DNA of 64,000 nt from NCBI GenBank assembly GCA_951812925.1, contig OX638370.1:94378897-94442896 (forward strand). The letters run 5' to 3'. This document shows, one piece after another, positions 1 to 12,176 of this stretch; the stretch's first letter is position 1; each line of letters opens with the position of its first letter. Origin of the DNA: Calliopum simillimum (lineage: Eukaryota > Arthropoda > Insecta > Diptera > Lauxaniidae). The translations under genes and the position numbers were made by a program. A model generated the notes under the pieces. The model searched no databases and was not told the origin of the DNA. It was given only the letters and a program-made list of their open reading frames with translations.

Positions 1-205
1 TGCATTTGTTAGAGCAGCCTCAGTAGAACAATGTTAAAACTGAAAATATGACAGCTCGGAAGTACGCTGCTTGATCTAACCAAAAGCGGGGCCATCTACC
101 ATATTAGAAGACTGGTCTTATATGCAATCCATTGCCATAAAACATCCATAAAATAATTTGCACTAAATTGCATTTTGAATGTTTTTGAAATATATTTACA
201 TAACG
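1..205. other. Intergenic, nothing recognised
   Basis: AT-rich sequence with no coding signal or repeat that I recognise. It ends where the LINE 3' fragment begins. Confidence 0.4.
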
Positions 206-372
206 TATATACCAACTGGAAAAGGTCGTTGGAAAAGGAAATCCAAGAATCGGGAAAATCGTGGCAAGAGATCAAAGTCATCGCAAGGGATCGTGACAAA
301 TGGAGAGATTTCATATTGGCCCTATGCTCCTCCTAGGAGTTAAAGGAGAATACATACATACATACATACATA
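206..372 (+). mobile_element. 5'-truncated LINE 3' end with ATAC tail
   Basis: This matches the last part of the LINE copy at 62396-62885, with only a few differences over about 135 bp. It covers the C-terminal codons of ORF2, the conserved 3' end (TATGCTCCTCCTAGGAGTTA) and a CATA-repeat tail. Truncation at the 5' side plus a short tandem-repeat tail is typical of non-LTR retrotransposition. The clade is not certain; the tail is RTE-like. Confidence 0.75.
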
Positions 373-412
373 TACCTGTTCCAGAAACCATGCGATTTCA
401 AATACTTTTTTT

Positions 413-652
413 TTATTTGGTACCAACAAGCATGGATCAGATGACATTGTTGGTTTGAGCTTATTCTTCGATTTGCTTATGTAAAACACCAATAAAATAA
501 AAAAAGCAAGGCAAAAAAAAAAAAAATGTATTGGAAGGCTGGTTCGCGTTATTAGTTTCGGGATCCAACATAGTTCAACCCTCATATGAGGCATTTGCCA
601 GTAAGCTCAAACCAACAATGTCATCTGATCCATTCTTGCTGGTAGCAAATAA
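413..652. repeat. Fold-back MITE with ~51-bp inverted repeats
   Basis: The left arm (413-463) and right arm (602-652) are inverted copies that include CAAGCATGGATCAGATGACA, with a few mismatches. A single related arm occurs at about 45458-45508. There is no coding capacity. It lies inside a wider inverted pair (376-405 and 965-1003) sharing CCTGTTCC and CATGCGATTTCAAATA-like sequence, so it may be nested in another element. Confidence 0.7.
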
Positions 653-1004
653 TTTCAATCATTTTCTGTTCCAAAAATAATTTAAATTACAAAGTACTTT
701 TCGTTTCAAAAGCTGTTTGATGAAAACAGCAAGTGTTTGGATATCTTATGCTCTAGAAATAACCTTATATGAAAAGAAAAACCGTTGAGGAGATACTAGA
801 AAAATCTTATTTTTTGACCATCTTGTGGTTTTTAGGAATATTTCCTAAACGGTAATTTTTTCGTATGCGCAAATTCATATTATTTGTAGAGCATGTAAAT
901 CTTCACAAAAGAGATGCTTATACTTTTATCGTGCGACTTATCATTTCCATTAAAAGGTTTCAAATTAAAAAATATTTGAAACCGCATGAATTCCGGAACA
1001 GGCC
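653..1004. repeat. Remnant related to the hairpin element at 49 kb
   Basis: Bases 780-940 resemble 49190-49330 along their length: ACCG, then the AATATTTCCTAAACGGTA motif, then TTTGTAGAG. The right end (965-1003) is the inverted partner of 376-405. No coding signal. Confidence 0.45.
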
Positions 1005-2640
1005 TAATAGATGAATATTATTGGTAGAACCTTTATTTCTCCACAAAAATATGATATTACTTTTTTCCTGCGAACCACCGTTTTGGAGATATACTTCAAA
1101 AGCAAGTTTTCGCAATTTTAACGGATTTTGAAACATAAGCTGTGAAACATAGAAAAGAGAAGAGAGTATAGAGTTTTTAAGATTTTGCTTGTATGGGAGG
1201 TACTCGCCCTTTTTTTCAAATTTACTTAGAGTATAGCACAAATAAGAGATAAGGTCAATTACATCGGTTTTCAGTTTAAGGTGGAAGTACCTGGAGACCG
1301 ATCCCTGCTCGGTCAACAATCTGATCGTATTATTTTAGTCGATGTTTTTGTTCATAGCTATTTTTTGTAAGAAAAACTCGTACCTTTTCACCTCTAATGG
1401 TCATGCTTTCAAAATGATAAATAAACCGATGAGAACTCGGAAAGTATCGATTGGTATAGAAAAATATCAAAAGCTCAAAATTTTTTTTAGTGAAATAGAA
1501 TGTCCCAAAATATTTAAATAAATGGGATATGCCACAAACCCAAAATATTTCGTCTTTTGTATAGGGGCTGGAATATCTTATCTTCAAAGGATCGGAAAAT
1601 AAAGAGTGCTATTGGAAAATTCCGCAAGGATATTTTGATAAAGAAGAGTGTGCATATTAATTGATGCCATTTATAAAAAAGAATTTCACCTTTTCTTGTA
1701 GTTACGCTGTAAGACTGAACACAGCGTTTTCTTCAACTTCAAGCAAGGATACTTCATAATTCTGCAGGTATAATGGCAGTTCTGCTGATGAAGAATTAAA
1801 AAATTTTAATTTTGATATAAAGTGGGTGTGGCAATTATTGAACAAAGCCTTCTTTTCGTTATGCTTTAGATACTCATGATCCAGATCTGCATACCAAATT
1901 TCATCAAAATATGTTGTACCATTTGCGAGAAATAGCATTTAATGTATTTTACTTGTATGGGAGGTTCCACGCGCACCGGCGAATTTTGCCTTCTTTCAGT
2001 TTGTTGGTGCCTAATAGCAAGTAGACTCCCTACAGTCAAATTCAGAAAGATTGCTTTAGTAGTTTTCTTTTGTTAGCGTATTATATTTTTGTGGGCGGTA
2101 CCACGCCCTTCCACGAGTTTTTCCAATATAACGGCATATCACATATTAATACTTGTTTTCAAGGGAACGATCTCTTAAATTTTCATTAAAATTGTTGGAG
2201 TCGTTTTCGAGTAATACTGAATCAAAATTTTCAAAAGCTTAAAAGTGGGCGTGGCACTTCTTCGATCCCGCCCACTTTTTGTCTGTTACAAGGTATTATC
2301 AAGCTGTGTCACCAAATTTCATCCAAATATCTTGTATAGTTTGCGAGTTATGACTAAATCAAATTTAAAATTTTGGGCAGTACCACGCCCCCTGGTGAGC
2401 ATTTACAAAGTTCAAACCCAGCTAATTCTTAATTGTATGCTAATATCTAACACTATTCCAAGTTTCATTAAAATAGCTGTAGCCGTTTTCGAGAAAAAAT
2501 TTTGCCACAGAAATAAGTACAAAAAGAGAAGTATAAGAAGAGAAGATTTAGTGCTTCGAAATGTTCTGAACATCTACAATTGATGTGAAGTTGATTATCA
2601 CATTGTAAATAGCAATAAAAGCGGTCTTATGAAACCCCTA
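1005..2640. repeat. Degenerate dispersed repeats with GGGCGTGGCAC blocks
   Basis: The stretch 1005-1330 resembles, in reverse orientation, the element copies at 39.9 and 51.6 kb. From 1640 to 2640 there are repeated GC-rich islands in AT-rich DNA (AGTGGGTGTGGCA, GGCGGTACCACGCCC, GTGGGCGTGGCAC, GGCAGTACCACGCCC). This pattern recurs at 55560-55740 and 61190-61400. Open frames across it look accidental. Confidence 0.5.
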
Positions 2641-2734
2641 CCAGATGGACAAAAAATGTACAAACTTTAAACTTCGATATCTAAAAACTTGAGTTTTTCA
2701 TTTTAGATTTCTTAACTCCATAGCTCAGTCAATT

Positions 2735-3015
2735 ATTGAAATTTTCCGGTAATCGAGGTGTCCTTTTATTCAAAATAATATGTATTTTTTTGATAATGAT
2801 AAGGTACCTTTTCCTCTGGACGGTCACATACATATGTTTTCTACTTTGTAAACTTTTGAAAACAGTCGTTTTCTGTAAAAGTAAGCATCATCAAGATATT
2901 GGCGCGTCCTTTGACCGTGAATACTTTTGCAACCATTTCCCAATGGACTTCCTGCACGTTGTTTTTCATGAGCAAGTGAAGATAATCCCGGTAACATAAA
3001 TTCACATGGATTTTT
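2735..3015. repeat. Diverged end of the 49-kb hairpin element
   Basis: Bases 2868-3000 align loosely with 49605-49735. They share CTGTAAAAGT, an AGCATnATCnAGATATT segment, CAATGGACTT and ATTCCGGT-like sequence in the same order. It is probably an old copy of the same non-coding element, lying just upstream of the SLC12-like gene. Confidence 0.45.
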
Positions 3016-3337
3016 GCCCTATTCATTGAGTAAACCTCTCGTTACTTAAATAGCATTTTGTGAAAATAAAATAGTTTTTTAGCTTTCTCAAACTAAGTAA
3101 TTAGACATTAAGAACGCGGAACTTGGAATTTAAATTTAGTTATTAAATGCGCACTTTTTGGTAGGTAATGTCTCTTCGAAAGTATCAAAAGCTATATAAT
3201 CTCAAAAATTGTTTTGAAAACAATAAGCCGGCCTTTGGATAACTGAAGTAGATCTATTGCGCCTGGTTGAAGCTTGAACTCGTTTTTGAAGCTTTTAAAT
3301 ACATATGTTTTTTTATGATATTTTTTCATCCTTTTAG

Positions 3338-5799
3338 GTGGCGCACAAATTTCTTCATATCACAACCTGTATTATTTGGTACATGGGATGGCGTTTTCAC
3401 TTCCTGCCTTATTAACATATTTGGCGTTATTGTTTTTCTACGTTCCGGTTGGATTGTGGCTCAAGCTGGTATCATTAATGCGGTTCTCATTGTTTTCTGT
3501 ACGGTAGTGATAGCGCTTGTATCGGTCCTGTCAGCGGTGGGGATATGCGAGCGTTGTCGTGTTGAAAGTGGCGGTGTTTATTTTCTTATTGCACATACGC
3601 TGGGTTCACGATTTGGTGGCTCTCTCGGATTACTTTATTGCTTTGGACAAGCTGTGGGCTGTGCGCTGAATGTAATGGGTTTTGGTGAGTCTATGGCGGG
3701 CTTGGTCGGTCTGGAAGGTAACAAATGGGCCATACGAGGTTTTGCTACGGCAGCTGTACTACTCTTGGGTTGCATCAATGTGGCCGGTGTTAAGTGGGTT
3801 ATTAAGTTGCAGTTCATTTTACTCATGATTTTACTAGTGTCCGCATTAGATTTCATGGTAGGCAGCTTTACAGGAGATGATCCAGGTTTGTTTTTTTTTT
3901 TAAGTTTGGATTGTTGTTCCATAATTTGTATTAATTTTTTCAATTATGTAGCTAATGGATTTGATGGCTGGGCGAGTAGCAATTTCGTTGACAATCTTCC
4001 GTCAAAATATGAAGATGGTTATTCGTGGTTTCGTGTTTTTGGTGTTTTCTTTCCGACTGTCACTGGTGTGCTATCTGGCATAAATATGAGCGGTGATTTA
4101 CGCGCACCGTCGACTGATATACCCAATGGAACTTTAGCTGCTTTTGGAACTTCGTAAGCAATAAATAAAACTGATGGCATTGGAATTTGCAATTAATTGC
4201 TGATTTTTTTTTTTTAATATAGCACATTCCTTTACATGGTTTTCATTCTATTTTTGGGTGCCACGTGTAATCGGGAAACGTTGATGACTGATTTCATGAT
4301 TTCAGTTAAGGTGTCTGCGGTGCAGTTTCTACTCTTATCTGGTATTTACGTTTCAAGCATGTCATCTTGTTTAGGTGCTATGTACGGAACGCCACGTGTA
4401 CTTCAGAGTATTGCAAAGGAAAGTGTTATTCCAGGAATCGATATACTTGGAAAAGGGGTAAGATAACATATTGATTTTATAAGGCATATTCATCTCTGAT
4501 ATGAAACACACAAAAGAACTCATGTTTGATTTATATTAAAGTCACTTTTTAGTTCAATATCCAAAATCTAAAACATTTCCTGTGTCATTTCAATTTCAAC
4601 TTTTTTTTCTATATTCCTTTCTGTTAGCGAGGACCTAATAAAGTTCCTTTATATGCAATGGGTGTAGTTGCCGTTGTCACTGTCACATTCATTATTGTGG
4701 GCGATATAAATTTCCTGGCGCCGATTGTCACTATGCCATTCCTATTGACTTATGCATGTATTGATTATTCATACTTCGCCCTGGCTCAGACATTTGACAT
4801 ACAAGAGCAGCGTGAAGAACGTTTTCGTATACAGGCTTCAAGTCCGTCTTATGAAACACGACGTTATGGATCCGTTCAAAATGATAATGATTTAGACATA
4901 CTTTTTCCTGATCGCGTTCGACACAAAAATTTACAAGTATGTACTAAGTTTTATGAAACACAAATTGAGTATAAATTTTTTTCTTTCCCCAAACCTATTA
5001 CTTTAGAGTCCAACGATATCGCAGCAGAATTCACCGCAACATGTGCCTTCAACTTCAACCAATTTAAACGCTAATCATATTACCACCAACGAGACTGAGC
5101 AATCTAATATCCACCATAGTGAAACAAACGATTCATTTGCAACTAACACTGACAGCGTTGTGTTTCGCGATGGGACAAACAGTACAAACACAGAAAGTGT
5201 GCTAGAAGGTGTGACCACCAATAATGATGAAGAAGAGCCTATAGCACCAATACGCCCGCCGATACATTCAAAGACGAAAAATTGGTACTCTGGTTTCTGT
5301 AATCGTTGGGCTTCATTAATTGGTGTAAGTTTTAGTTAAAATGAATGATGTGAAATATATGCCAAACAATTATTTCACTTTTTGTTACAGGCGTTCACTA
5401 AAATTCTGGTTATGCTGCTGGTAAATTGGTATTATGCATTGACGTGCTTCGTGGTTGTGATTATTGTTTGGTTCTATGTGGGCACTGCAAATCCTGCGGT
5501 GAAACCGGGCTTAACTGCAGAGTTTAATTTCTTTGGTTGGTTGAAAAGCATAATATTCCGTTGCTTTGGGTATGTTTCTCTTTAACCATTTTTTTTTTTT
5601 TAATTTTTTGTTTTTTAAATGATTTTTTGTAATCTGTAGAAAACGTATGCATGAATATGAGCAAATTGTAGTGACACCATCATGTCCTGGTGTTGATCTT
5701 TCACCTACTCAAATGAATGAAGATAATGAAGATTTTTCACAGCGACGACGTTATCATCATTCGTCTGTTGTTGAAGGGCATCTGGTTGATGATTTGTAA
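3338..5799 (+). CDS. SLC12A8-like cation-chloride cotransporter family protein (5' exon not found)
   Basis: Multi-pass membrane transporter of the SLC12 family, closest in my judgement to SLC12A8. Seven exons join cleanly: 3338-3885, 3952-4153, 4223-4457, 4628-4936, 5007-5324, 5391-5569 and 5640-5799 (TAA 5797-5799), about 649 codons. Family hallmarks are LFGTWDGVFTSCLINIFGV in the first membrane segment, GINMSGDLR, GAMYGTPRVLQSIA and LAPIVTMPFLLTYACIDYSY. A long polar, Asn/Thr/Ser-rich loop (end of exon 4 and exon 5) precedes the last membrane segments, as in SLC12A8. The initiator exon is missing. A frame open upstream of 3338 has no homology and lies before a good acceptor (CTTTTAG at 3331-3337), so I start at the acceptor. 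Intron 3886-3951 is 66 nt and contains no stop. Human SLC12A8 has been proposed to transport nicotinamide mononucleotide; that role is disputed and is not implied here. Confidence 0.9.
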
Positions 5800-5876
5800 T
5801 TAGACTTGAATCAGTGCAGCATATAACCGGAATGAAATTCTTGAGCCTGAAAACTTATTTGCTCTAAATACTAAGC

Positions 5877-5882
5877 AATAAA
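5877..5882 (+). promoter_or_regulatory. Candidate polyadenylation signal of the SLC12-like gene
   Basis: AATAAA lies 78 bases after the stop codon. A second AATAAA at 6408-6413 would give a longer 3' UTR. The sequence in between is very AT-rich with no coding signal. Confidence 0.5.
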
Positions 5883-6639
5883 GCAATTACTGTTAATAAT
5901 TGTTAAATCAAACTGTAATCGTAAATAATTTGTAATAATTTCATAACCATAACAGATGTAACTAATAGCGCAAATAACAACAATTTATTTGTTAGATGAA
6001 AGCATTTATATGTATATTTATAGATTTATTTATCTTTTTTTAATATTTGATACTTAAAGTTTATTATAATTCATGTCTGTTAAAGTTTAAATCAATGATC
6101 TTGTTGGAGTTTTCCTATGCGTTTGCTTAAAATATATGTATATTTATATATTTTGTTGTCACTTTTATTAAGTTCTCTTTAAAATTAATCGATTAATCAT
6201 AATGCTGAGATGATAATGACAATTTAAAAGTATAACAAGTAACAAAAACAATAACAAAAGAAGCTAATTAAAAAAAAACAAAATTTAATTTATATTAACA
6301 AAAATGTGGGTGCAAAGAGCCTGCTAACTTTACATAATTTATAAAAAAAAAATTAAATATTTATATATGTATATTAAAAAAAGTATATTGTATTCAACAA
6401 GAAATTAAATAAAACAAATTTAATATATGTAAAAGTAATGTAGGTATTATATTTAGTGCCGTATTTAAAAACATTATATTCTTAATATATTATTGATCGG
6501 TTGATGATTTTCCAAATGATGGATTTGTTCAGTTGCTCAATACTGTAGTATTCAAAGCGTCACGTTATGTGAAGAAAATTCTAGCAACGCTGCCAAATTC
6601 ATTCGTTTCGTTGCTATTGCTAGCAACTTAAACAAAATA
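5883..6639. other. AT-rich 3' UTR / intergenic
   Basis: Extremely AT-rich with many ATATAT and TAAAA runs. It probably contains the distal 3' UTR of the SLC12-like gene and nothing else that I can identify. Confidence 0.4.
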
Positions 6640-6810
6640 AACTCCTATTGCGTATGGCAACATAAACTAGCAGCAGCTAAAAAGTAGTTGCTTAAACTGG
6701 CAACTATGGCGGCAACTAAAATACCAACTGACTGGTTCGGTTGCTATTGGCAATACGTTTTTTTCGATGTCAACCAAACTGCGAGATAGGTTGCCGTACG
6801 CAATAGGGTT
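6640..6810. repeat. Short TIR element (MITE-like)
   Basis: The ends ACTCCTATTGCGTATGGCAAC and GTTGCCGTACGCAATAGGGTT (right end on the + strand) form about 21-bp imperfect terminal inverted repeats around about 130 bp rich in GGCAAC/GTTGC motifs. No obvious target duplication was seen. Confidence 0.5.
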
Positions 6811-7134
6811 CAAAATTAAATGCTGCAATAGTAAGGCGGAAAAATAGTGTGTTAGCAGAAAACCAAGAATGTATAGTATTTTGGCAATACATCTTCATTG
6901 TTATCGTCGCAGTCGATTTCGACTAAAGCGATTGTCGTATTTTCCTTCGTGTTGTTTTATTACTATGATATACGACAGCCGTTTTATTTGAAATGGGACT
7001 ACGATGCTAATTTTGCTTGAGTCATTGAGTCCGACCCTTAATCTGTGTTCTTAAGAACAAAATTAACAACCAACCAACTAATAAAAAAACTTAATAAATA
7101 TAATTGACATGTAACTTTGGTAATTTTCAGAATA

Positions 7135-10100
7135 TTATGCGTTTAATTTGCGTTTTTTAAATTTTATCCAAATTCCATCCTTAGCCGCTGTTAGAAATGT
7201 TGTTGGTGATAATGTCATTTGGGTTTTTGATTCATCAACCAGATGTACTGAGTACTTGGACAGCAGTTTGACCAAACCAGCTTTTGATTGGGCAAGTCCG
7301 AAGCGCATACCTTGAAACAAAAACAAATAAAAAAAATCATGATATATAATTTTTGTCAACTTTTCCATTGTTATCAAAGCTTACCTGGACACATTCGAGG
7401 ACCTTCACCAAATCCTAAGAATGAACAACTCAATTTTTGTTTTGCATTATCGCCAAGAAAGCGTTCCGGTTTAAATATTTTAGGTTCGGGATATAGTTTA
7501 GGATCGCTTAAAAAACAAAAAAAAAAAAAAAACCATTTTGATCATTTTTCAATATAGATATTCATCATGCACTGCTTACTAATGAATAGCACGTACAGGA
7601 ATCACAAAGACAGTGCCTTCTTTAACAACGTATTGTTTTGCGCCGGCCATATGCGACTGTAGGGTAAAAGACTTTGTACAATGTTTTAATAAGGCCTGCA
7701 TTGGTGGGTGCAATCGCAGTGTTTCTGTAATACAATTAATTCAACATCAGGATGAAATCACAACTTGTCAATAATAAGTGCGGTAGTTTGTCCCCATTCC
7801 AAATTTAATGCTTGACATAACCGAAAGTTCATTTTCTACAAAGTGCTAACAGATAGATAGCCAAGCCTCTTGTTAAATAGAAATGGCAGAAGGAAAGCCA
7901 AGAATCAGAAATGTAATGAAAAAAGATAAAATTCATCGCATAAGATGCAGACATTTCAAATTGGCCCTATGCTCCCTCAGGAGTTAAATGATTAAATTCT
8001 ATACACCAATGCCAAAGAATTTTTAAACGAGCGCTACCTAACAAATATAATTGCAAAATCTATCACAGCAGAATTTCATATGGTGAAAAGAAATAATGAG
8101 AATAGTTCAGAATGTTATACCATCGAGAAGGTTCCAATTATGGCTGGCAAATGGTATTTAAGACATCGTCATGTTGTATTGCAGTTCACTCTTGGCTTGA
8201 TTGCAGTGCGTTAAAGTTAGTTTTTATTCGAAGTAGATTTTAAATGTTAAAAGTAAAGTTATTGTGAAAAACTTATTAGTGACTTTTGCATAGATTAGTA
8301 AATTAATGTGAAGATTTGAATAAAAGTGCACAATTAAGACAATTCGATTGGAATTATTTTTAAATTTCATAACAGTAAAGATTGTCGAAGAATTTCCCCA
8401 ACATACCAAAGAGCGTTGCTTCAAAGTAAGTCATCTGCTGTATTGCATCGTAGCTAAAGTCATTGTTGTTTTTCCGCAATATATCATCAATTTCTTGTAG
8501 AACACGACTTTGTATACTTGGATTTCGAGCATACTGATGAAAATAGAAAAAGAAATGTCCAAAAAATAGAAACATATGTAAGTATGTCCAAAACCACACA
8601 AACCTCAAACAATGCGAATGCCATCAACGATGATGATGTCTCAAAACCTTCCACCAGAAAGGTGCTACAGTGTCCCACAATAGTTGATGCGTCTACAGGC
8701 TCATTAGATTTATGTTTTGCTTCTATCAACCACTGAATAAAATCACTGTACGAACATGCAGCGTCAGCGTCACCTTCATTATCATTGCTTCTAGGCTGAC
8801 GTGTTGCCAATACAGATCCAATAATAGCAGTTAACCACTTTTGAACACCAGTCGGCACATAACTGTAAGCAAAGTCAAGTGATTAAAAGAACAGCATTAG
8901 CATATTCATTTGGATGAATTTGCGATATCATACCGATATTTAATTAGATTACCCAGCATGGGTGAAAACAACAATGCAGTCGTTTCGACTAAACTCAAAG
9001 GATTAGGGAGAAAAAGATGTTCCACAAGTTTTGTGAAATCAGAGTTAGTATTGGTAAAGCACTGTGCATCCAATCCATAACCAGCTGAGGCCACCACATC
9101 AAGGGTGTATTTTGAGAAAAGCTGCTTAGATGTAGAATAAGTTGTTATTCCATATTTGTGATGTCGTCTGACAAAACCATAATTTAATATGCATATCAAT
9201 CGGTGGCTATTAGAAAAGTTCGGTTTTCTGAGCATTAATAAACTTTAAGCCGAACACTAACGACTTTTGTAAGCTTCAAAATTTAGTTCTTCATCCAGTA
9301 GGACCAAAACTTATTTTGACCTCTGGCAAGTTAATTATGTATGGTTTTGTCAGACCGCGTCACATTTATATTCCGTATGTAATGATGTGCCTTTATGCAT
9401 ATACTTACGTTTTTAGCTTCAAAATTCTCATTCAAATGTTGCTCTACGTAGTCGTCCAACTTCTTACAAACCGTTGCTATATGTGGAAAGGAGCTTTTCA
9501 CCTGTGAACACCAAAAACTCTCTCATTTTTTTTTTAATAAAATTACTTTTTAAACTAAATTTAAGTCATAAAATAGGAATCCACTCAAATTTGTTTTATT
9601 AACAGTCGGTGTGACCTGTCAGCACCGCAAATTGTTACCCCTTCTCTTGGCAGTCTTATGAAGGTAAATCAATAAAGCGAAATTCATTAATAAAACATTA
9701 AAGACATGAAATTTACGTTTCAAAAGTCATTGAAACAGCCAAAATGTTGAATTATACGAAAGTTTAAGACGCACTAAATATTTCGACACCATGACAGAGG
9801 TCGATAAAATAATTTAAAAAACATTCTACCTTATTGGGCGTAAATATCGGCAGAATTTCTGCACGCATTTGCTTCCATTTTTCACCTTTTGTGACAAATG
9901 GATTGCACCAGATTATGGGATCACGTTTTGGATCAATCCATAATACATTATCCTGAAAATGGTGAAAACTGCGTATCATAATCTCTTTGACCATGTCCAA
10001 ATCATGCAGCAGAATTGCAGGTTCATTGAATACACGATAAATACCAACGTATGGTAGTTGGGAATACGCACTAATAAAGAAATCCATATTATTATGCTGC

Positions 10101-10328
10101 GCCAAATATTATTTTCTTGATAACTTCTTATGTTAGATACACGTACTTGTAAATTTCTTGATAAACTTCACCGTATTGCTTGCGTCCTATGCAAAAATCC
10201 CACATATTACCGATGAGAGGATGTCCCCGTGGACCATCGATACCATGACGTCGCCAGTAGTTACATGTCCAGTAAAAGTAACTAAAGCACAGTAAAAGAA
10301 CCAAACCCAAAAGTAACTCCACAATCAT
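7135..10328 (-). CDS. Microsomal cytochrome P450, CYP3 clan (CYP28/CYP309-like)
   Basis: A complete haem-thiolate monooxygenase gene in nine exons: 10328-10147, 10070-9830, 9501-9409, 9121-8934, 8862-8604, 8533-8407, 7724-7580, 7506-7385 and 7310-7135. All junctions are GT-AG with matching phases, giving 1,533 nt and 510 residues, the usual length. Residues 1-20 are a hydrophobic ER anchor, followed by a GPRGHP hinge. Further motifs are the C-helix WxxxR (W126, R130), the I-helix EGFETS (306-311), ExxR (E364-R367, split by an intron), KPERF (424-428) and the haem loop FGEGPRMCPG (444-453) with cysteine ligand C451. It probably oxidises small hydrophobic compounds such as plant or insecticide chemicals; the substrate is unknown. 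Subfamily placement is from memory of related sequences. Intron 6 (8406-7725, 682 bp) holds a decayed LINE tail. No disruption was seen. Confidence 0.93.
7866..7990 (+). mobile_element. Decayed LINE 3' fragment inside a P450 intron
   Basis: GGCCCTATGCTCC...GGAGTTAAA plus upstream remnants (AAGAATC, ATCGCA, AGATGCAGACATTTCA) match the LINE family at 62.8 kb at low identity. It lies antisense to the P450 in its sixth intron and lacks the ATAC tail. Confidence 0.55.
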
Positions 10329-10540
10329 AGTGAGCCCTATCTAAGCAAAACTTTAACTAAAAGTTGGAACGCAATGCAATTCGACTTATAATGATAACAA
10401 ATCGTCTAAAATGATTGATACTTAATAATTACAATGTCATTGAACATCAATCACTTCGGTAAATTAAGTGCACGATCTTTTACTTTGCATTATCAATTTG
10501 CAGGCACTCGCATGATATCGATTACACCGGCTTACACGGT
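10329..10540. other. P450 upstream region
   Basis: About 210 bp between the P450 start codon and the next repeat. It probably contains the P450 promoter and 5' UTR. I could not identify a convincing TATA box or initiator. Confidence 0.35.
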
Positions 10541-11085
10541 TTTTTATACCAGACATAAATATTTTCTTTAAGATTTAAGTTTGATGTTGGGATGTTGTCA
10601 CATAAAATTTTCGGAGAATATGGTTCCACTTGCATAATCCCATATAAACAGTGTTATATCAAATTTATATTTTGAAAATATCTGACATTGCCCTGACTAT
10701 CTTAATTTTCATGCTCTACACCCAGTTATCGGACACCTCTTCCGCCTATATAAAAACATTTAAAGCGCTACATATCTAAGAGCGCTTTTTACGAAAATAC
10801 AACCAAAATCCACATTAATACTAGAAATAGTTAAGGTGACTTCTGAAAAAGTTTTATTGAACTCAAAGAGACGTGGAACCTCCAACTCAAGCAGAATTTT
10901 GAAAGTGCTGTAAAACAAGAGGTTTCGCACAGACACTAAAGATAGTTAACGCAAGGTTTGAATTAAAACTACGTCAATTCGAAAAGAAGAACGTGCCACA
11001 TTTCATATCAGCAACATTTTTAAAATACTGCAGAGCAGTATATATAATTTTTGGCCTAGCCAAAAATATGAAGCAAGCACCCATA
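10541..11085 (+). repeat. Helentron/DINE-like dispersed repeat (degenerate copy)
   Basis: It begins TTTTTTATACCAGACATAAA and ends TTTTTGGCCTAGCCAAAAAT. These correspond to the ends of the better copies at 39877-40641 and 51584-52877 (TATACCCTACA start; TTTGGCCAGGC and AACACCC end). The interior is degraded and non-coding. Confidence 0.45.
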
Positions 11086-11089
11086 TTAA

Positions 11090-11951
11090 GGACTATCCCA
11101 GAAAAATTTGATACCTTTGTTTCTTAAGGTTATGATTTACTTGATGATCGTTCAGATCGAAATATGGGTGATATTTTTTTTACATATAAAATGACAATTA
11201 AAAAAATATAACACTTTGTGAACACACTTCAAACGATAAATATGTCTAGGAATCACGTAAAATGGTGCGAAGTCATTTTGTCCACTTACCTGAAAAAAAC
11301 CAGAAAAAAATATTCAGCTTTAGCAAAAAAAAATATGCATCAAAAATCACTGTCCAAAGAGTTATTTTGAATTATAAATAGAAAGCAAATTTAAAGAAAA
11401 GAAATTTCCCAAGTATGTGGTTTGGCAAGCGATATGCATCTGTGGTCTGAGGAGCAGTTTTTTTGTAACGTAGGGCACAATTAAATCAAAAATTTATATT
11501 GATGATTGCCTTGAAAAATGCCTTTTGCTATTGATTCGTGTGCCTGACTTCTGGCCTCTCACTTCTCTAGATCCATCATAGAATTGTACAATAGTAACTG
11601 CTCAGAGCCTCGACTATTGAGAGATATTGGGCTCCAATAAAATCAGATCTTTGGAAGAGTAAAAATACAGCAAAAAATTTAAAAGATTTCAGAAATAAGT
11701 GGCGAAAGTCTTACGGTGCGGTCGACGAAACAGCTGTACAAGACTTAATATTTTTAAATATTTTTATAGAAAATAAACATTTGTTTTAAGATTACATATT
11801 TATATTCGTAATACTACTGGCCCTATGCTCCTCCTAGGAGTTAAAGGAGAATACATACATTCACTCATTCATAAAGAAAAATTTAAAAAAAATTCACTGG
11901 ACATTCTTTGATTCATGAAAAACAATCCATAAAATTTTCCTGGGACAGTCC
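11090..11951 (+). pseudogene. Degenerate Tc1/mariner-superfamily transposon
   Basis: The inverted ends GGACTATCCCAGAAAAATTT (11090) and AAATTTTCCTGGGACAGTCC (11932-11951) bound a remnant transposase frame. Bases 11405-11790 still read as PKYVVWQAICICGL..., then ERYWAPIKSDLW, then a NKWRKSYGAVDETAVQDL-like tail. That is the Tc1-like catalytic region ending in the (P)IERYWA block. Many stops and frameshifts mean no functional protein. A LINE tail is inserted at 11820-11864. Confidence 0.6.
11820..11864 (+). mobile_element. 45-bp LINE 3' end insertion
   Basis: TGGCCCTATGCTCCTCCTAG, AGTTAAAGGAGAATACATAC and a few more tail bases are identical to the 3' terminus of the window's LINE family. It is an extreme 5' truncation, nested in the Tc1-like remnant. 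Confidence 0.65.
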
Positions 11952-12176
11952 ATAGTTTCTATGTTGTAGAAAAAATATATTTAAGCTACTTTTAATAACA
12001 ACTTTATTTAAAACGTAGAAAAGTCTTCAATATATCACATTCCATAATCTATCTTGAAGAATATAAAAAAAAAACATAGTTCCTGTGTTATCTACACTGT
12101 CTTTCAAAAAATTTAATACACCGTAAAACAATGATACTCAGTTCCAAATAACTCTGCCGGTATATCGTTTTATATG

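Noticed and set aside
960..1319. 119-codon minus-strand ORF
   Set aside because: Overlaps a degenerate dispersed repeat similar to the 39.9-kb and 51.6-kb elements; accidental frame.
3267..3337. In-frame extension of the SLC12-like exon upstream
   Set aside because: No ATG at its start, no family similarity, and a pyrimidine-rich acceptor ends at 3337.
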